From positions 1 through 51,965 of the forward strand of contig VFZN01000019.1 in assembly GCA_016871195.1 (NCBI GenBank): a DNA stretch of 51,965 nt, given 5' to 3'. Under the pieces are notes generated by a model that had not been told where the DNA came from, made no database searches, and worked only from the letters and a program-made list of their open reading frames with translations. Source of the stretch: Acidobacteriota bacterium (lineage in GTDB: Bacteria > Acidobacteriota > Vicinamibacteria > Vicinamibacterales > UBA2999). Made by a program: the position numbers and the translations under genes. Below, in pieces: positions 1 through 7,748 of this stretch; the stretch's first letter is position 1; every line of letters begins with the position of its first letter.

Positions 1-98
1 TCGGCAATGTAGCGGTGAGCCTCGAAGCCCCACGCCCACGAGGGGCTGGGCACCGCGAGGCACAGCAGCATCAGCAGCATCAGCAGCAGGGCGCGCAT
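1..98 (-). CDS. Secreted zinc-dependent phospholipase C / S1-P1 nuclease-like protein (N-terminal part only)
   Basis: Only the first 32 codons are in the window; the gene runs off the left edge. They encode a clear Sec signal peptide (MRAL, then a Leu/Met-rich core) ending in PSPSWA, followed by WGFEAHRYIA. In the zinc-dependent phospholipase C and S1/P1 nuclease families the mature protein begins with Trp, whose amino group and carbonyl bind a catalytic zinc, and a WGxxxH motif follows. The predicted cleavage after Ala would expose exactly this Trp. The ATG at 98 is preceded by TACAAT and a 6-nt gap with no Shine-Dalgarno, suggesting a leaderless mRNA. The family follows from the N-terminus alone; I infer phospholipase C-like rather than nuclease from the WGFEAH form. 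Confidence 0.65.
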   Translation of the reverse strand, partial: MRALLLMLLMLLCLAVPSPSWAWGFEAHRYIA

Positions 99-104
99 GT
101 CCCG

Positions 105-110
105 ATTGTA
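105..110 (-). promoter_or_regulatory. Candidate -10 element for a leaderless transcript
   Basis: On the minus strand TACAAT lies 6 nt before the ATG at 98, so transcription would begin at or beside the start codon. The same TACAAT-CGGG arrangement precedes the GTG at 12720. No convincing -35 was seen. Confidence 0.4.
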
Positions 111-120
111 GCGGAGCCGC

Positions 121-1059
121 TCAGGGCGTCGGGGCGTCGACCGTCACCTGCATGCCGGCCCAGCCCACGCGACCGCCGCTGTCCGAATAGCGGTAGTCGT
201 TCAGAAAGAAGCGCTGACCTGGCGCCTCGGGGTCGGGCACGACAAACGGAAACCGCGACCACGACAGAAAGGCACGGGCGGTGGGGGTCGCCAGCACGGC
301 AGCCGCATCGGGCCGGGTCAGTCCCGTGTCAACGCCGAATCCAGCCGGCCGGAACCTCGGCTGCGGCCCGAACTGTACCACGCCCTTCTCGTAGCGCCCC
401 CCCTGCGTGATGACCACTTCCCGACGGAAGGGATTCACCAGCACCGGGGTCACCATGAAGGTTGTGCTCTCGGGCAGGCCCGCCCGCACCAGTCCGCGCA
501 GCACGTCCTGACGGGCCCAGAGGTTTGAGCCCCACATCGCAAGGCAGTACACGACCGCCAGGGCCAATCCGGCCTGCACCGGTCGGGCGGCCCGCGCATG
601 CCCCGCACGTTCGCGGCGGAACGACCACCACAGGCCCCCGCCCAGCAGCAGATACATCCACGGGTCGACGATGTAGAGGGCGTCGCCGTAGAACCAGCGC
701 GACGAGAACGGCATCAGCAGCCGGACGCCGTAACTGTTCAGATAGTCGAGGCCGACGTGGGAATAGACGCCCGCGACCGACAGCAGCAGCCAGTCGCGCC
801 ACGCCATCGGCTGTCCCCGGCGTCGCGCCCACCAGCCGGTCGCCAGCGTCAGCAGCACGGGCAGCAGCAGCTGCGCGACGACCCCATGCGTCCACCCCCG
901 ACGGAACGACACGGGCAGCGTGTCGGTCAGGAACACCGCGACGTCAACGTCGGGCAGGTTGGCGGCGATCATCAGCACGCCCATGGCAAAGGGCGTTCGT
1001 CGGGCGAGACCAGCCCGGCCCATAGCCGCGCCGGCCAGGGTATGACACAGGTTATCCAC
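121..1059 (-). CDS. YdjM-like membrane-bound metal-dependent hydrolase family protein
   Basis: A 312-residue integral membrane protein. The N-terminus (MDNLCHTLAGAAMGRAGL, then NLPDVD and a WTHG motif) carries the His/Asp signature of the YdjM / DUF457 family of inner-membrane metal-dependent hydrolases. HVGLDYLNSYGVRLLMPFSS, in the middle, is also characteristic. Several hydrophobic segments follow (WMYLLLGGGLWW and VQAGLALAVVYCLAMW). The C-terminal 100 residues look soluble and possibly extracytoplasmic. The substrate of this family is not established; in E. coli ydjM is an SOS-regulated membrane gene. No LexA box was recognised here. It lies on the same strand as fadD, 19 bp downstream of it, so they may be cotranscribed. 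Family assignment is strong; biochemical role is unknown. Confidence 0.8.
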   Translation of the reverse strand: MDNLCHTLAGAAMGRAGLARRTPFAMGVLMIAANLPDVDVAVFLTDTLPVSFRRGWTHGVVAQLLLPVLLTLATGWWARRRGQPMAWRDWLLLSVAGVYSHVGLDYLNSYGVRLLMPFSSRWFYGDALYIVDPWMYLLLGGGLWWSFRRERAGHARAARPVQAGLALAVVYCLAMWGSNLWARQDVLRGLVRAGLPESTTFMVTPVLVNPFRREVVITQGGRYEKGVVQFGPQPRFRPAGFGVDTGLTRPDAAAVLATPTARAFLSWSRFPFVVPDPEAPGQRFFLNDYRYSDSGGRVGWAGMQVTVDAPTP

Positions 1060-1078
1060 GCGTCGCCTTCATGCCGGC

Positions 1079-2791
1079 CTAGGCATCCTTCACCGTGATC
1101 GCGTCCGACCGCAGATCCTTGCGCAGTACCTTGCCGACGTTCGACTTCGGCAGGTCGTCGCGGAAGACCACGATCTTCGGCACCTTGTAACCGGTAAGGG
1201 TTTCGCGGCAGTGGGCGCGGATGTCTTCGTCGGTCAGCGACGCATCCTTCCGCACGACGTAGGCCACCACCCACTCGCCGGTGTCCTGGTCAGGCACACC
1301 GACGACCGCGCAGTCGAGCACTCCGGGATGCGAGGCGATGGCCGCCTCCACCTCGTTCGGATAGACGTTGAATCCGCTGACCAGAATCATGTCCTTCTTC
1401 CGGTCGACGATAAAAAAGTAGCCCTCGTCATCCATCTGGGCGATATCGCCGGTATGGAACCACCTGTCACGCAGGGCCTGCGCGGTCTCCTCGGGTTTTT
1501 CCCAGTAGCCCTGCATCACCTGCGGGCCCCGCACGACCACTTCACCCGGTGTCCCCACCGGCACATCCCGCCCCTCATCGTCGACCAGCCGCACATCGGT
1601 GCCGGGCACCGGCACACCGATCGATCCGCGCTTGACCCGATGGAACGGGAGCAACGTGACCACCGGCGAGGTTTCGGTGAGGCCATAGCCCTGATAGATC
1701 GGGGTGCGGGTGACCTGTTCCCATCGGTCCGCGACGGCAGGGACCAGCGCCATGCCCCCCGCGACCGACCCCGTAAAGCCCCACTCGCGCCGGGCGGTGA
1801 ACCAGGGCTCGTGCATCAGTGCGGCAAACAGCGTGTTGACCCCCGTGAACCACGTGAAGCGCTCGCGCTCGAGCAGCACCCTCAGGTTGGAGAGGGGGCG
1901 CGGGCTGGGAGACAGCACGTTGCGGCCGCCGATGACCCAGAAGAGCATGAGGTTCGCCGTGAAGGCGAAGATGTGATAGAGCGGCAGCGCGGTGAGAATC
2001 GCATCGCCGGCGGGCAGCAGCCAGGGCCGCCACACCTGCAGGCACTGCTCGATGTTTGCCAGCAGATTCCCGTGCGTGAGCATCGCCCCCTTGGCCACCC
2101 CGGTGGTGCCCCCGGTGTATTGCAGGGCGGCAAGGCTATCGTGATTCAGGGTGCGGGCGTAGGCCGTGGCGTCGGTACCGGCAGCCACACGCTCCTGGCC
2201 CTGCGCCATGGCGTGCGTGAAGGTGTCGTGCGGAAAGGTGACCGCCGGAATCATCCGCCGCACGTATTTCTGGACGCCCCACACCAGCCACCGCTTCACG
2301 GTGGGCAGCAGGTCGCTCAGCGTGACCACCACCACACGACGGATGGTAGTGACCGGCAGCACCTCAGCCACGCGGTCGGCAAACAGGTCAATCGTGACCA
2401 GCCCCGTGGCACCGCTGTCGACAAACTGCTTGGCCATCTCAGGGGCCGTGTAGAGAGGGTTGGTGTTCACTATCACCACGCCGGCTTTCAGGGCGCCGAA
2501 CACCACCACTGGATACGCGAGGCAGTTGGGCATCTGAATCGCAACCCGGTCGCCCTGGGCAAATCCGGCGACGTCGCGCAGATACACGGCGAATGCATCC
2601 GAGAGGGCGTCGACCTCCTCGAAGCGCAGTCCGCCCTGCACGCCATTTGGCAGCCCCAGCGCACATGCCTCACGTGAACGGAACCGGGACGCCGACTCGC
2701 GAATGAGGGCCGGCAGGTGGGGATGAGGGCGCGGCGGCAGGTCCGGGGCCGTCTGCGCATGGTAGACGGCGGTCCAGGGACGGGCGTTCAT
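1079..2791 (-). CDS. fadD: Long-chain fatty-acid-CoA ligase
   Basis: ATP-dependent activation of fatty acids to acyl-CoA through an acyl-adenylate, feeding beta-oxidation or lipid synthesis. The 570-residue protein has the whole ANL-superfamily set: the phosphate-binding loop YTGGTTGVAKG near residue 230, YQGYGLTETSP (A5 motif), the TGD aspartate in WFHTGDIAQMDDEGYFFIVD, the hinge region DRKKDMILVSGFNVYP and a C-terminal catalytic Lys in LPKSNVGKVLRKDL. Length and motif order match FadD. ATG at 2791 is chosen over GTG at 2797 because AAGGTG lies 7 nt upstream of it. It is transcribed divergently from glnN across a repeat-rich intergenic region. Chain-length preference cannot be read from sequence. 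Confidence 0.93.
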   Translation of the reverse strand: MNARPWTAVYHAQTAPDLPPRPHPHLPALIRESASRFRSREACALGLPNGVQGGLRFEEVDALSDAFAVYLRDVAGFAQGDRVAIQMPNCLAYPVVVFGALKAGVVIVNTNPLYTAPEMAKQFVDSGATGLVTIDLFADRVAEVLPVTTIRRVVVVTLSDLLPTVKRWLVWGVQKYVRRMIPAVTFPHDTFTHAMAQGQERVAAGTDATAYARTLNHDSLAALQYTGGTTGVAKGAMLTHGNLLANIEQCLQVWRPWLLPAGDAILTALPLYHIFAFTANLMLFWVIGGRNVLSPSPRPLSNLRVLLERERFTWFTGVNTLFAALMHEPWFTARREWGFTGSVAGGMALVPAVADRWEQVTRTPIYQGYGLTETSPVVTLLPFHRVKRGSIGVPVPGTDVRLVDDEGRDVPVGTPGEVVVRGPQVMQGYWEKPEETAQALRDRWFHTGDIAQMDDEGYFFIVDRKKDMILVSGFNVYPNEVEAAIASHPGVLDCAVVGVPDQDTGEWVVAYVVRKDASLTDEDIRAHCRETLTGYKVPKIVVFRDDLPKSNVGKVLRKDLRSDAITVKDA

Positions 2792-2797
2792 GAACAC

Positions 2798-3093
2798 TCA
2801 CCTTACCTGCACACGGGGCTGGTTCGGGAGATCTTTATAAACAGCCCCGCACGGCGCCGGACGCGGGCCATCGGCATCTGAACGCCAACAATATGCCACA
2901 TTAGCCTCCAATCAGGCCACTGTGGCATGTTTTCTGATTCATTCGCCACGAAATTGACCAGCCAATTGCACGCTGCCTCTCATTTCGTGCATGATTGGCA
3001 TGTTTTTCGTTACACCACGTCGCCGGGCCTCCCGCCTGAAACGATGTGGTGCCCGACGCACCGCGCAGACAGACGAGAGGGAGCAGAGACGCT
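2798..3093. promoter_or_regulatory. Divergent fadD/glnN regulatory region with repeated TGGCATGTTTT elements
   Basis: This 296-bp spacer holds no gene but has clear structure. TGGCATGTTTT occurs twice in direct orientation (2923-2933 and 2996-3006). An inverted ATGCCACA at 2893-2900 pairs with TGTGGCAT at 2921-2928. A third inverted pair, GCACG/CGTGC, flanks 2968-2990. A TTTATAAA box near 2834 could be the -10 region for fadD. GAGAGGGAG around 3075-3083 is the glnN ribosome-binding site. The TGG-N-GTTTT repeats vaguely resemble sigma-54 -24 halves, but the -12 GC is missing in both, so I prefer regulator-binding sites. Confidence 0.45.
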
Positions 3094-5280
3094 ATGGGAG
3101 CCGGAGTTCTGAAAGACGCCGTGGCAGGGATCAACACGTGGGCGACGCAGGGCCTGCGCCAGACGGGCCCGATGCTGAAGGTGGGTGAGGCGTACGGCAC
3201 GCTGGCCTTCAGCGACAAGACGCAGCAGGCGCGGCTGCCCAAGGCGGTCTACCGGTCGCTGCGCGACACCATCACACACGGCAAGGCGCTCGATATTTCG
3301 ACCGCAGATGCCGTGGCGACGGCACTCAAGGACTGGGCCCTCGAGCACGGCGCCTCCCACTTCACGCACTGGTTCCAGCCGATGACCGGCGTAACCGCCG
3401 AGAAGCACGACAGCTTTTACAACCCCACGGGCGACGGGCGCACGCTGGCCGAGTTCAGCGGCAAAGAACTGGTCCGCGGTGAACCCGACGCCTCGAGCTT
3501 CCCCTCAGGGGGCATGCGGTCGACCTTCGAGGCACGCGGCTACACGGCGTGGGATCCGACCAGCCCGCCCTGGATTCTGATGAACGGCAACAATGCGACG
3601 CTCGTCATTCCGACCGCGTTTGTATCGTGGACCGGCGAGGCGCTCGACAAGAAGACGCCGCTGCTGCGATCGATGGAAGCCCTGTCGACCCAGGCCGTCC
3701 GCGTGCTGCGGCTGTTCGGCTCGACCGCGTCGCGCGTGACGGCCACCTGCGGTCCCGAGCAGGAATACTTCCTCATCGACCACAACTTCTACTTCGCCCG
3801 CCCCGACCTCATCAACGCGGGCCGTACGCTGTTTGGCGCGCGCCCACCCAAGGGTCAGGAACTGGAAGACCAGTACTTCGGCTCGATTCCCGAGCGTGTC
3901 CTGGCCTGCATGGCCGAGGTCGAAGCCGAACTCTATCGCGTCGGCGTTCCGATCAAGACTCGCCACAACGAAGTCGCGCCCTCGCAGTACGAAGTGGCGC
4001 CCATCTTTGAGAGCGCCAATGTCGCCACCGACCATCAGATGATGACGATGGAGACGCTCAAGCGCGTGGCTCCCCGCTTCGGTCTGGCCTGCCTGATTCA
4101 CGAGAAGCCGTTTGCCGGCGTCAACGGCTCGGGTAAGCACGTGAACTGGAGCATGAGCGACGACCACGGCAACAACCTGCTCAACCCGGGGGACACGCCG
4201 CACGACAACATGCAGTTCCTGTTCTTCTGCACGGCCGTTATCCGGGCCGTCGACACGTTCCAGGGCCTGCTGCGGATGGCCGTGGCGCACGCTGGCAACG
4301 ACCACCGACTGGGCGCCAACGAAGCCCCGCCGGCCATTCTCTCGGTGTTCCTCGGCGACATGCTGACCGACATCTTCGAGCAGGTGGAAAAGGGCGGCGC
4401 CAAGCGCACCAAGTCGGGCGGCCTGCTCGACATGGGGGTCTCGGTCCTGCCGAAGCTGCCGCGCGATGCCGGCGACCGCAACCGCACCTCGCCGTTTGCC
4501 TTCACCGGCAACAAGTTCGAGTTCCGTGCCGTCGGGTCGACACAGAATGTGGCCTTCCCCTCCACCTGCCTGAACGTCGCGGTCGCTGAATCGCTCGATG
4601 CCATGGCCTCCGAGCTCGAGAAGATGCTTGCCGGCCGCAAGGGGGCCGCCGCCTTCAACGAGGCCGTCGCCGCGTTGCTGAAGAAGACGGTCAAGGCCCA
4701 CAAGCGCATCATCTTCAACGGCAACGGCTATGCCGATTCCTGGCAAAAGGAAGCGGCCACGCGCGGGCTGCTGAACCTGAAGACCACCGTCGATGCCCTG
4801 CCCGAGATCGTCAAGCCCGGCGTGGTGCGCACGTTCGAGAAGTTCAAGGTGCTGAGCGAGCGCGAGCTGCACGCCCGCTATGAAGTCAATCTCGAGAACT
4901 ACAGCAAGACCATCAACGTCGAGGCCCAGCTGATGGTGCTCATGGCCAACCGCTATATCCTGCCCGCGGCGCTCGAGTATCAGAAGCGCGTCGCCGAGAG
5001 CGTGTCGGCCGCCAAGCAGGCCGGTGTGGCCAGCAAGGAAGGTGGCAAGCACCTCACACGCATCGTCGGACTGGTCGATCGATTCCGTGCACTGACCGAG
5101 ACCCTGTCGACGGCCCTCGACCACGGCAGTCCCTCGGCCGAGAAGCACGCTCGCTACATGCGCGACAAGATCGTGCCGATGATGGGTGCACTGCGCGAGG
5201 TCGGCGACCAGATCGAGCTGCTGATTCCGCACGAACTCTATCCGCTGCCGACCTACCGCGAGATGCTGTTTGTGAAGTGA
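3094..5280 (+). CDS. glnN: Type III glutamine synthetase
   Basis: Makes glutamine from glutamate, ammonia and ATP. At 728 residues from ATG 3094 it has the size of the GSIII class, far longer than GSI (about 470). Recognisable blocks include [13 protein letters not shown] (metal-binding Glu), [15 protein letters not shown], the [15 protein letters not shown]/ammonia site region, [21 protein letters not shown] and the [20 protein letters not shown] block. ATG 3094 is preferred because GAGAGGGAG lies about 11 nt upstream; an in-frame GTG at 3046 has no such site. It stands alone with no glnK or amtB beside it. A strong terminator follows. Regulation is probably through the repeat-rich upstream region, which is inference. 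Confidence 0.95.
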   Translation: MGAGVLKDAVAGINTWATQGLRQTGPMLKVGEAYGTLAFSDKTQQARLPKAVYRSLRDTITHGKALDISTADAVATALKDWALEHGASHFTHWFQPMTGVTAEKHDSFYNPTGDGRTLAEFSGKELVRGEPDASSFPSGGMRSTFEARGYTAWDPTSPPWILMNGNNATLVIPTAFVSWTGEALDKKTPLLRSMEALSTQAVRVLRLFGSTASRVTATCGPEQEYFLIDHNFYFARPDLINAGRTLFGARPPKGQELEDQYFGSIPERVLACMAEVEAELYRVGVPIKTRHNEVAPSQYEVAPIFESANVATDHQMMTMETLKRVAPRFGLACLIHEKPFAGVNGSGKHVNWSMSDDHGNNLLNPGDTPHDNMQFLFFCTAVIRAVDTFQGLLRMAVAHAGNDHRLGANEAPPAILSVFLGDMLTDIFEQVEKGGAKRTKSGGLLDMGVSVLPKLPRDAGDRNRTSPFAFTGNKFEFRAVGSTQNVAFPSTCLNVAVAESLDAMASELEKMLAGRKGAAAFNEAVAALLKKTVKAHKRIIFNGNGYADSWQKEAATRGLLNLKTTVDALPEIVKPGVVRTFEKFKVLSERELHARYEVNLENYSKTINVEAQLMVLMANRYILPAALEYQKRVAESVSAAKQAGVASKEGGKHLTRIVGLVDRFRALTETLSTALDHGSPSAEKHARYMRDKIVPMMGALREVGDQIELLIPHELYPLPTYREMLFVK

Positions 5281-5320
5281 CGCAGGACGGCCCGCCCTGC
5301 CTCGACGGCGACCGACGACA

Positions 5321-5354
5321 CCCGCGCGGCACTGTGCCGCGCGGGTTTCGTTTT
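5321..5354 (+). terminator. Rho-independent terminator after glnN
   Basis: A perfect 11-bp GC stem (CCCGCGCGGCA / TGCCGCGCGGG) with a 3-nt loop is followed by TTTCGTTTT. It is 40 bp beyond the glnN stop and before the FKBP gene. Confidence 0.85.
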
Positions 5355-5392
5355 ATGATGAACTCGGCCTGTGCCGTCCGAACCTTATTCCC

Positions 5393-5830
5393 ATGACCAA
5401 ACTCGTCACCACGCTGTCGCTGCTCACCGCGCTCACTGCCTTCACCGCTGCCTGCAACGGGTCGTCCGGCGGGTCGCCCACGACGCCGACGTCGACCGAT
5501 ACCGCGGCCTACAGTTCCACCGACCTGCGCGTCGGCAACGGGGCCACGGCTGTGGCCGGACAGCGCGTCACAGTCAACTACACAGGGTGGCTCTATAGCG
5601 CCTCGGCCAGCGAGAACAAGGGCAATACCTTCGACAGTGGCCGCGGCACCAGCTTCCAGCTCGGCACGCTGATCGCCTGCTGGAATCAGGGCATTCCCGG
5701 CATGCGCGTCGGCGGGCTGCGCCGACTGGTGTGCCCCCCGAATGTGGCGTACGGCAGTTCGTCACCGGGCGCCGGCATTCCCGCCAACGCCACGCTGCTC
5801 TTCGAAGTCGAACTCGTCTCGGTGCCGTAG
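5393..5830 (+). CDS. FKBP-type peptidyl-prolyl isomerase lipoprotein
   Basis: Proline cis-trans isomerase expected to act on exported proteins. The N-terminus is a lipoprotein signal: MTKLVTTLSLLTALTAFTAAC with Cys21 in an A-A-C lipobox, then a Gly/Ser/Thr-rich linker. The FKBP fold follows from about residue 45, with VAGQRVTVNYTGWLY, TFDSGRG, IPGMRVGGLRRLVCPPNVAYG and IPANATLLFEVELVSV, all standard FKBP landmarks. An unusual element is the LIACWNQGIPGMRVGG segment, where most homologues have VIxGWxxG; two cysteines (in ACWNQ and LVCPP) could form a disulfide. There is no obvious Shine-Dalgarno. It follows glnN but is separated from it by a terminator. Confidence 0.9.
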   Translation: MTKLVTTLSLLTALTAFTAACNGSSGGSPTTPTSTDTAAYSSTDLRVGNGATAVAGQRVTVNYTGWLYSASASENKGNTFDSGRGTSFQLGTLIACWNQGIPGMRVGGLRRLVCPPNVAYGSSSPGAGIPANATLLFEVELVSVP

Positions 5831-5861
5831 GCGCGGCACGCTGACGCGGGCCGGGACCACG

Positions 5862-6656
5862 TTACGGCAGCTGCCAGGCCTCGCGCAGCCGGTCGTAGGC
5901 CGCGCGGGGCAGCTGCACCACCACAGGCGCGCGGTCGGGCGACAGCCAGCGCATCGCGTCGACCAGGGCATCGGCACTCATCGCCGTGCAGCCCGCGGTG
6001 CCCCGCCCCGAGGGGTGTGCAATGTGCAGGAAGATGCACGAACCGCGTCCCGCCACGGCCGGCGTGTTGTAGTTGACCACGACACCCCAGCGATACTCCT
6101 CCCCCACCTCGCGCATCTTCTCTGAGCTGCCCCAGTCGGGCACGGCTACGCTGCGCCGATTGACAATCGTGTTGTATCCGCGCGACTGCACATCGTCGAT
6201 GCACTCGACGCCTTCGGTGACGGGAAGATAGGGCAAGGCGAGCTGTGATGCGGTGGCGTCCGTGGCGGGCGCGTACCCGAATGCGGTACCGATCGGAAAC
6301 ACTCCCGCCGGCGCGCGTCCGTCTCCCTCGCGCTTGACGGGGCCCTGCACCACAGGCGTGGCGAGGGGGTCCCAGGCGAGTCCGTTGCGTCCGACCACAA
6401 TCGCCACGCCACTGCCAGTGGCCGTCCACGGTGCGGTGGCGGCCAGACGTTCGAATCGGCGCAGTTCACCGCCGACCGTGTTCCAGTCAGGCGTAATCAC
6501 CAGCAGCAACTGACGGGCGGTCCTCAGCAGGGGCGGGGGTGCGGCTCCCTGCGGTGATGGTGCCTGCGCGAACACCACTGACGACGGCAGGGCCCCCAGC
6601 CACAGGCTTACGAGTGCCCAGCGGACAGGACCGGCAAGACGAGTGCGAAGCATCAT
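5862..6656 (-). CDS. Secreted L,D-transpeptidase (YkuD-family) domain protein
   Basis: Likely forms 3-3 or protein-peptidoglycan crosslinks in the periplasm. The N-terminus has a signal peptide (WALVSLWLGALPSSVVFAQA). The body carries the catalytic signature HIAHPSGRGTAGCTAM with the nucleophilic Cys and upstream His, typical of the YkuD / L,D-transpeptidase fold, plus RAPAGVFPIGTAFGYAP, equivalent to the substrate loop of this family. It resembles the YafK/YkuD-like branch with an N-terminal extension (TPDWNTVGGELRRFER) that many Acidobacteria have. It lies 12 bp upstream of the nucleotidase gene in the minus direction, with the latter transcribed first, so the two may share an mRNA. The crosslink type cannot be determined. 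Confidence 0.85.
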   Translation of the reverse strand: MMLRTRLAGPVRWALVSLWLGALPSSVVFAQAPSPQGAAPPPLLRTARQLLLVITPDWNTVGGELRRFERLAATAPWTATGSGVAIVVGRNGLAWDPLATPVVQGPVKREGDGRAPAGVFPIGTAFGYAPATDATASQLALPYLPVTEGVECIDDVQSRGYNTIVNRRSVAVPDWGSSEKMREVGEEYRWGVVVNYNTPAVAGRGSCIFLHIAHPSGRGTAGCTAMSADALVDAMRWLSPDRAPVVVQLPRAAYDRLREAWQLP

Positions 6657-6668
6657 GGGGCAGGCGTC

Positions 6669-7265
6669 CTAGGAGTCGGAGGGCCGACGGTGCGCGAGGC
6701 GCGCCATCACCTGGGTGTAGACCTCGTCCCAAGTATCGGCACGTGGACCAGGCAGGTGCCGGTTGGTTGAACTGGTGAACACGATCGTGTCATGACCGTG
6801 GTGCCGCAGGTGCTCGACGTTGCGCGGAGAATCTTCGAGATAGAGGTCGGCTCCAACGGCGGCCTTATCCGCGAGGAAGCACAAGTCCCAGTAGGGAATG
6901 TCGTGACCATCGAGCCAGTCGACCGTCTGCTGCACCGCCGCGCGATGAAAGTGTTTGAGCAGCAGGCGATGCGTGATGATGCGGATGCGCACACCGTGAT
7001 CCGACAGGCGCCGCAGCACCTGAGGCGCCCCGGGCATCGGCTTGAGCACACGAAACAGGTCGCGCTGCAGTACGGCAAACTGATGCAGCTTGGGATAGCC
7101 ACCGGGCACCGACCCCAGCCCCCACTCGGGCAGGTCCCACGACACCTCGTCGGGCAGTGACTCGGCACTCACGCCGAGCCATTCGGCCGCGATGGGCTTG
7201 AGGCCCGGATAAAAATCAGCGCACGTCCCGTCGAGATCGACCCCGAGAATGAATGGTTCGGGCAT
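6669..7265 (-). CDS. 5'-nucleotidase, NT5C (deoxy, cytosolic type C) family
   Basis: HAD-superfamily phosphatase expected to dephosphorylate (deoxy)ribonucleotides in the cytosol. Motif I is LGVDLDGTCADF near the N-terminus, with the nucleophile Asp followed by the acid/base Asp two residues on. Motif II is IRIITHRLL, and motif III/IV lies in the ADLYLEDSPRNVEHLRHHG region, the usual D-x-x-P pattern for this family. Length (198 residues) agrees with NT5C proteins. I chose ATG at 7265 because homologous sequence begins at EPFILGVDLDGT; an in-frame extension to 7379 has no conserved content. It probably precedes the L,D-transpeptidase gene in one transcript. Substrate specificity is not deducible. 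Confidence 0.85.
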   Translation of the reverse strand: MPEPFILGVDLDGTCADFYPGLKPIAAEWLGVSAESLPDEVSWDLPEWGLGSVPGGYPKLHQFAVLQRDLFRVLKPMPGAPQVLRRLSDHGVRIRIITHRLLLKHFHRAAVQQTVDWLDGHDIPYWDLCFLADKAAVGADLYLEDSPRNVEHLRHHGHDTIVFTSSTNRHLPGPRADTWDEVYTQVMARLAHRRPSDS

Positions 7266-7320
7266 GCCCGAGACCTTACACTGGAAACCGCCCGCGTGCG
7301 AAGCTGGCCCTACGATGGCC

Positions 7321-7587
7321 CTACGATTTCCCTCGCGGCAGAGCGAATGCCACGATGTGGCGGCCGGCTGCCGACCCAAGAAAACTGCCCCCGCCCGCTG
7401 CGACTACGACATACTGGCGGCCGTCCTTGCCGAGGAATGTCATCGGCACCGAATGGGCCGCCGCGTCAAGTTCTGTCTCCCACAGCAACGCTCCTGTCGA
7501 GGAGTCAAACGCCCGGAAGTAGCGGTCGATCGAGGCGCCGACAAACAGGACGCCTGACTGGGTCACCATCGGCCCTCCGATGTTCGG
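7321..7587 (-). pseudogene. C-terminal fragment of a PQQ-dependent (glucose dehydrogenase-like) quinoprotein
   Basis: About 88 codons ending at a TAG encode the last beta-propeller blade of a membrane or soluble PQQ dehydrogenase: PNIGGPMVTQSGVLFVGAS, DRYFRAFDSSTGALLWETEL and GRQYVVVAAGGG then HIVAFALP. In intact quinoprotein glucose dehydrogenases this is the final 85-90 residues of a protein of 600-800 residues; the rest is absent. The fragment is fused in frame to the N-terminus of an RND transporter at about 7588. It has no start codon, no PQQ-binding core and no active-site residues, so I regard it as non-functional debris from a deletion or an assembly join. Confidence 0.8.
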
Positions 7588-7746
7588 GGCGCCGGTGTAG
7601 AACGCGGTCACCGCCACGGCCGGAGGGGCGAGTTCCGGAGAGCGCGCGATCGGCAGCGTGGGAATCGATGCCGCGCCGGCCAGGATGATGAGCCGCGAGC
7701 AGACGGTCGACAGGACCGGTCGACGAATGAAGCGATCGGTCACCAT
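7588..7746 (-). pseudogene. N-terminal fragment of an RND (AcrB/MexB-type) efflux transporter
   Basis: The 53 codons from ATG 7746 match the canonical start of hydrophobe/amphiphile efflux RND pumps: FIRRPVLSTVCSRLIILAGA (first transmembrane helix) and LPIARSPELAPPAVAVTAFY, the entry to the porter domain. Intact pumps exceed 1000 residues; here the sequence breaks after TAFYTGA and continues as a quinoprotein tail. The gene order adaptor then pump, separated by two bases, is the normal one, which shows that a complete efflux operon once existed or exists elsewhere. No outer-membrane factor gene is nearby. Confidence 0.85.
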
Positions 7747-7748
7747 CG

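Noticed and set aside
2996-3011. Sigma-54 promoter for glnN
   Set aside because: TGGCAT provides a -24-like GG, but the position 10 bases on is GT, not GC, in one copy and GA in the other.
3505-5232. Long minus-strand frame of about 575 codons across glnN
   Set aside because: Shadow of the strongly conserved GSIII frame, caused by high GC at third positions.
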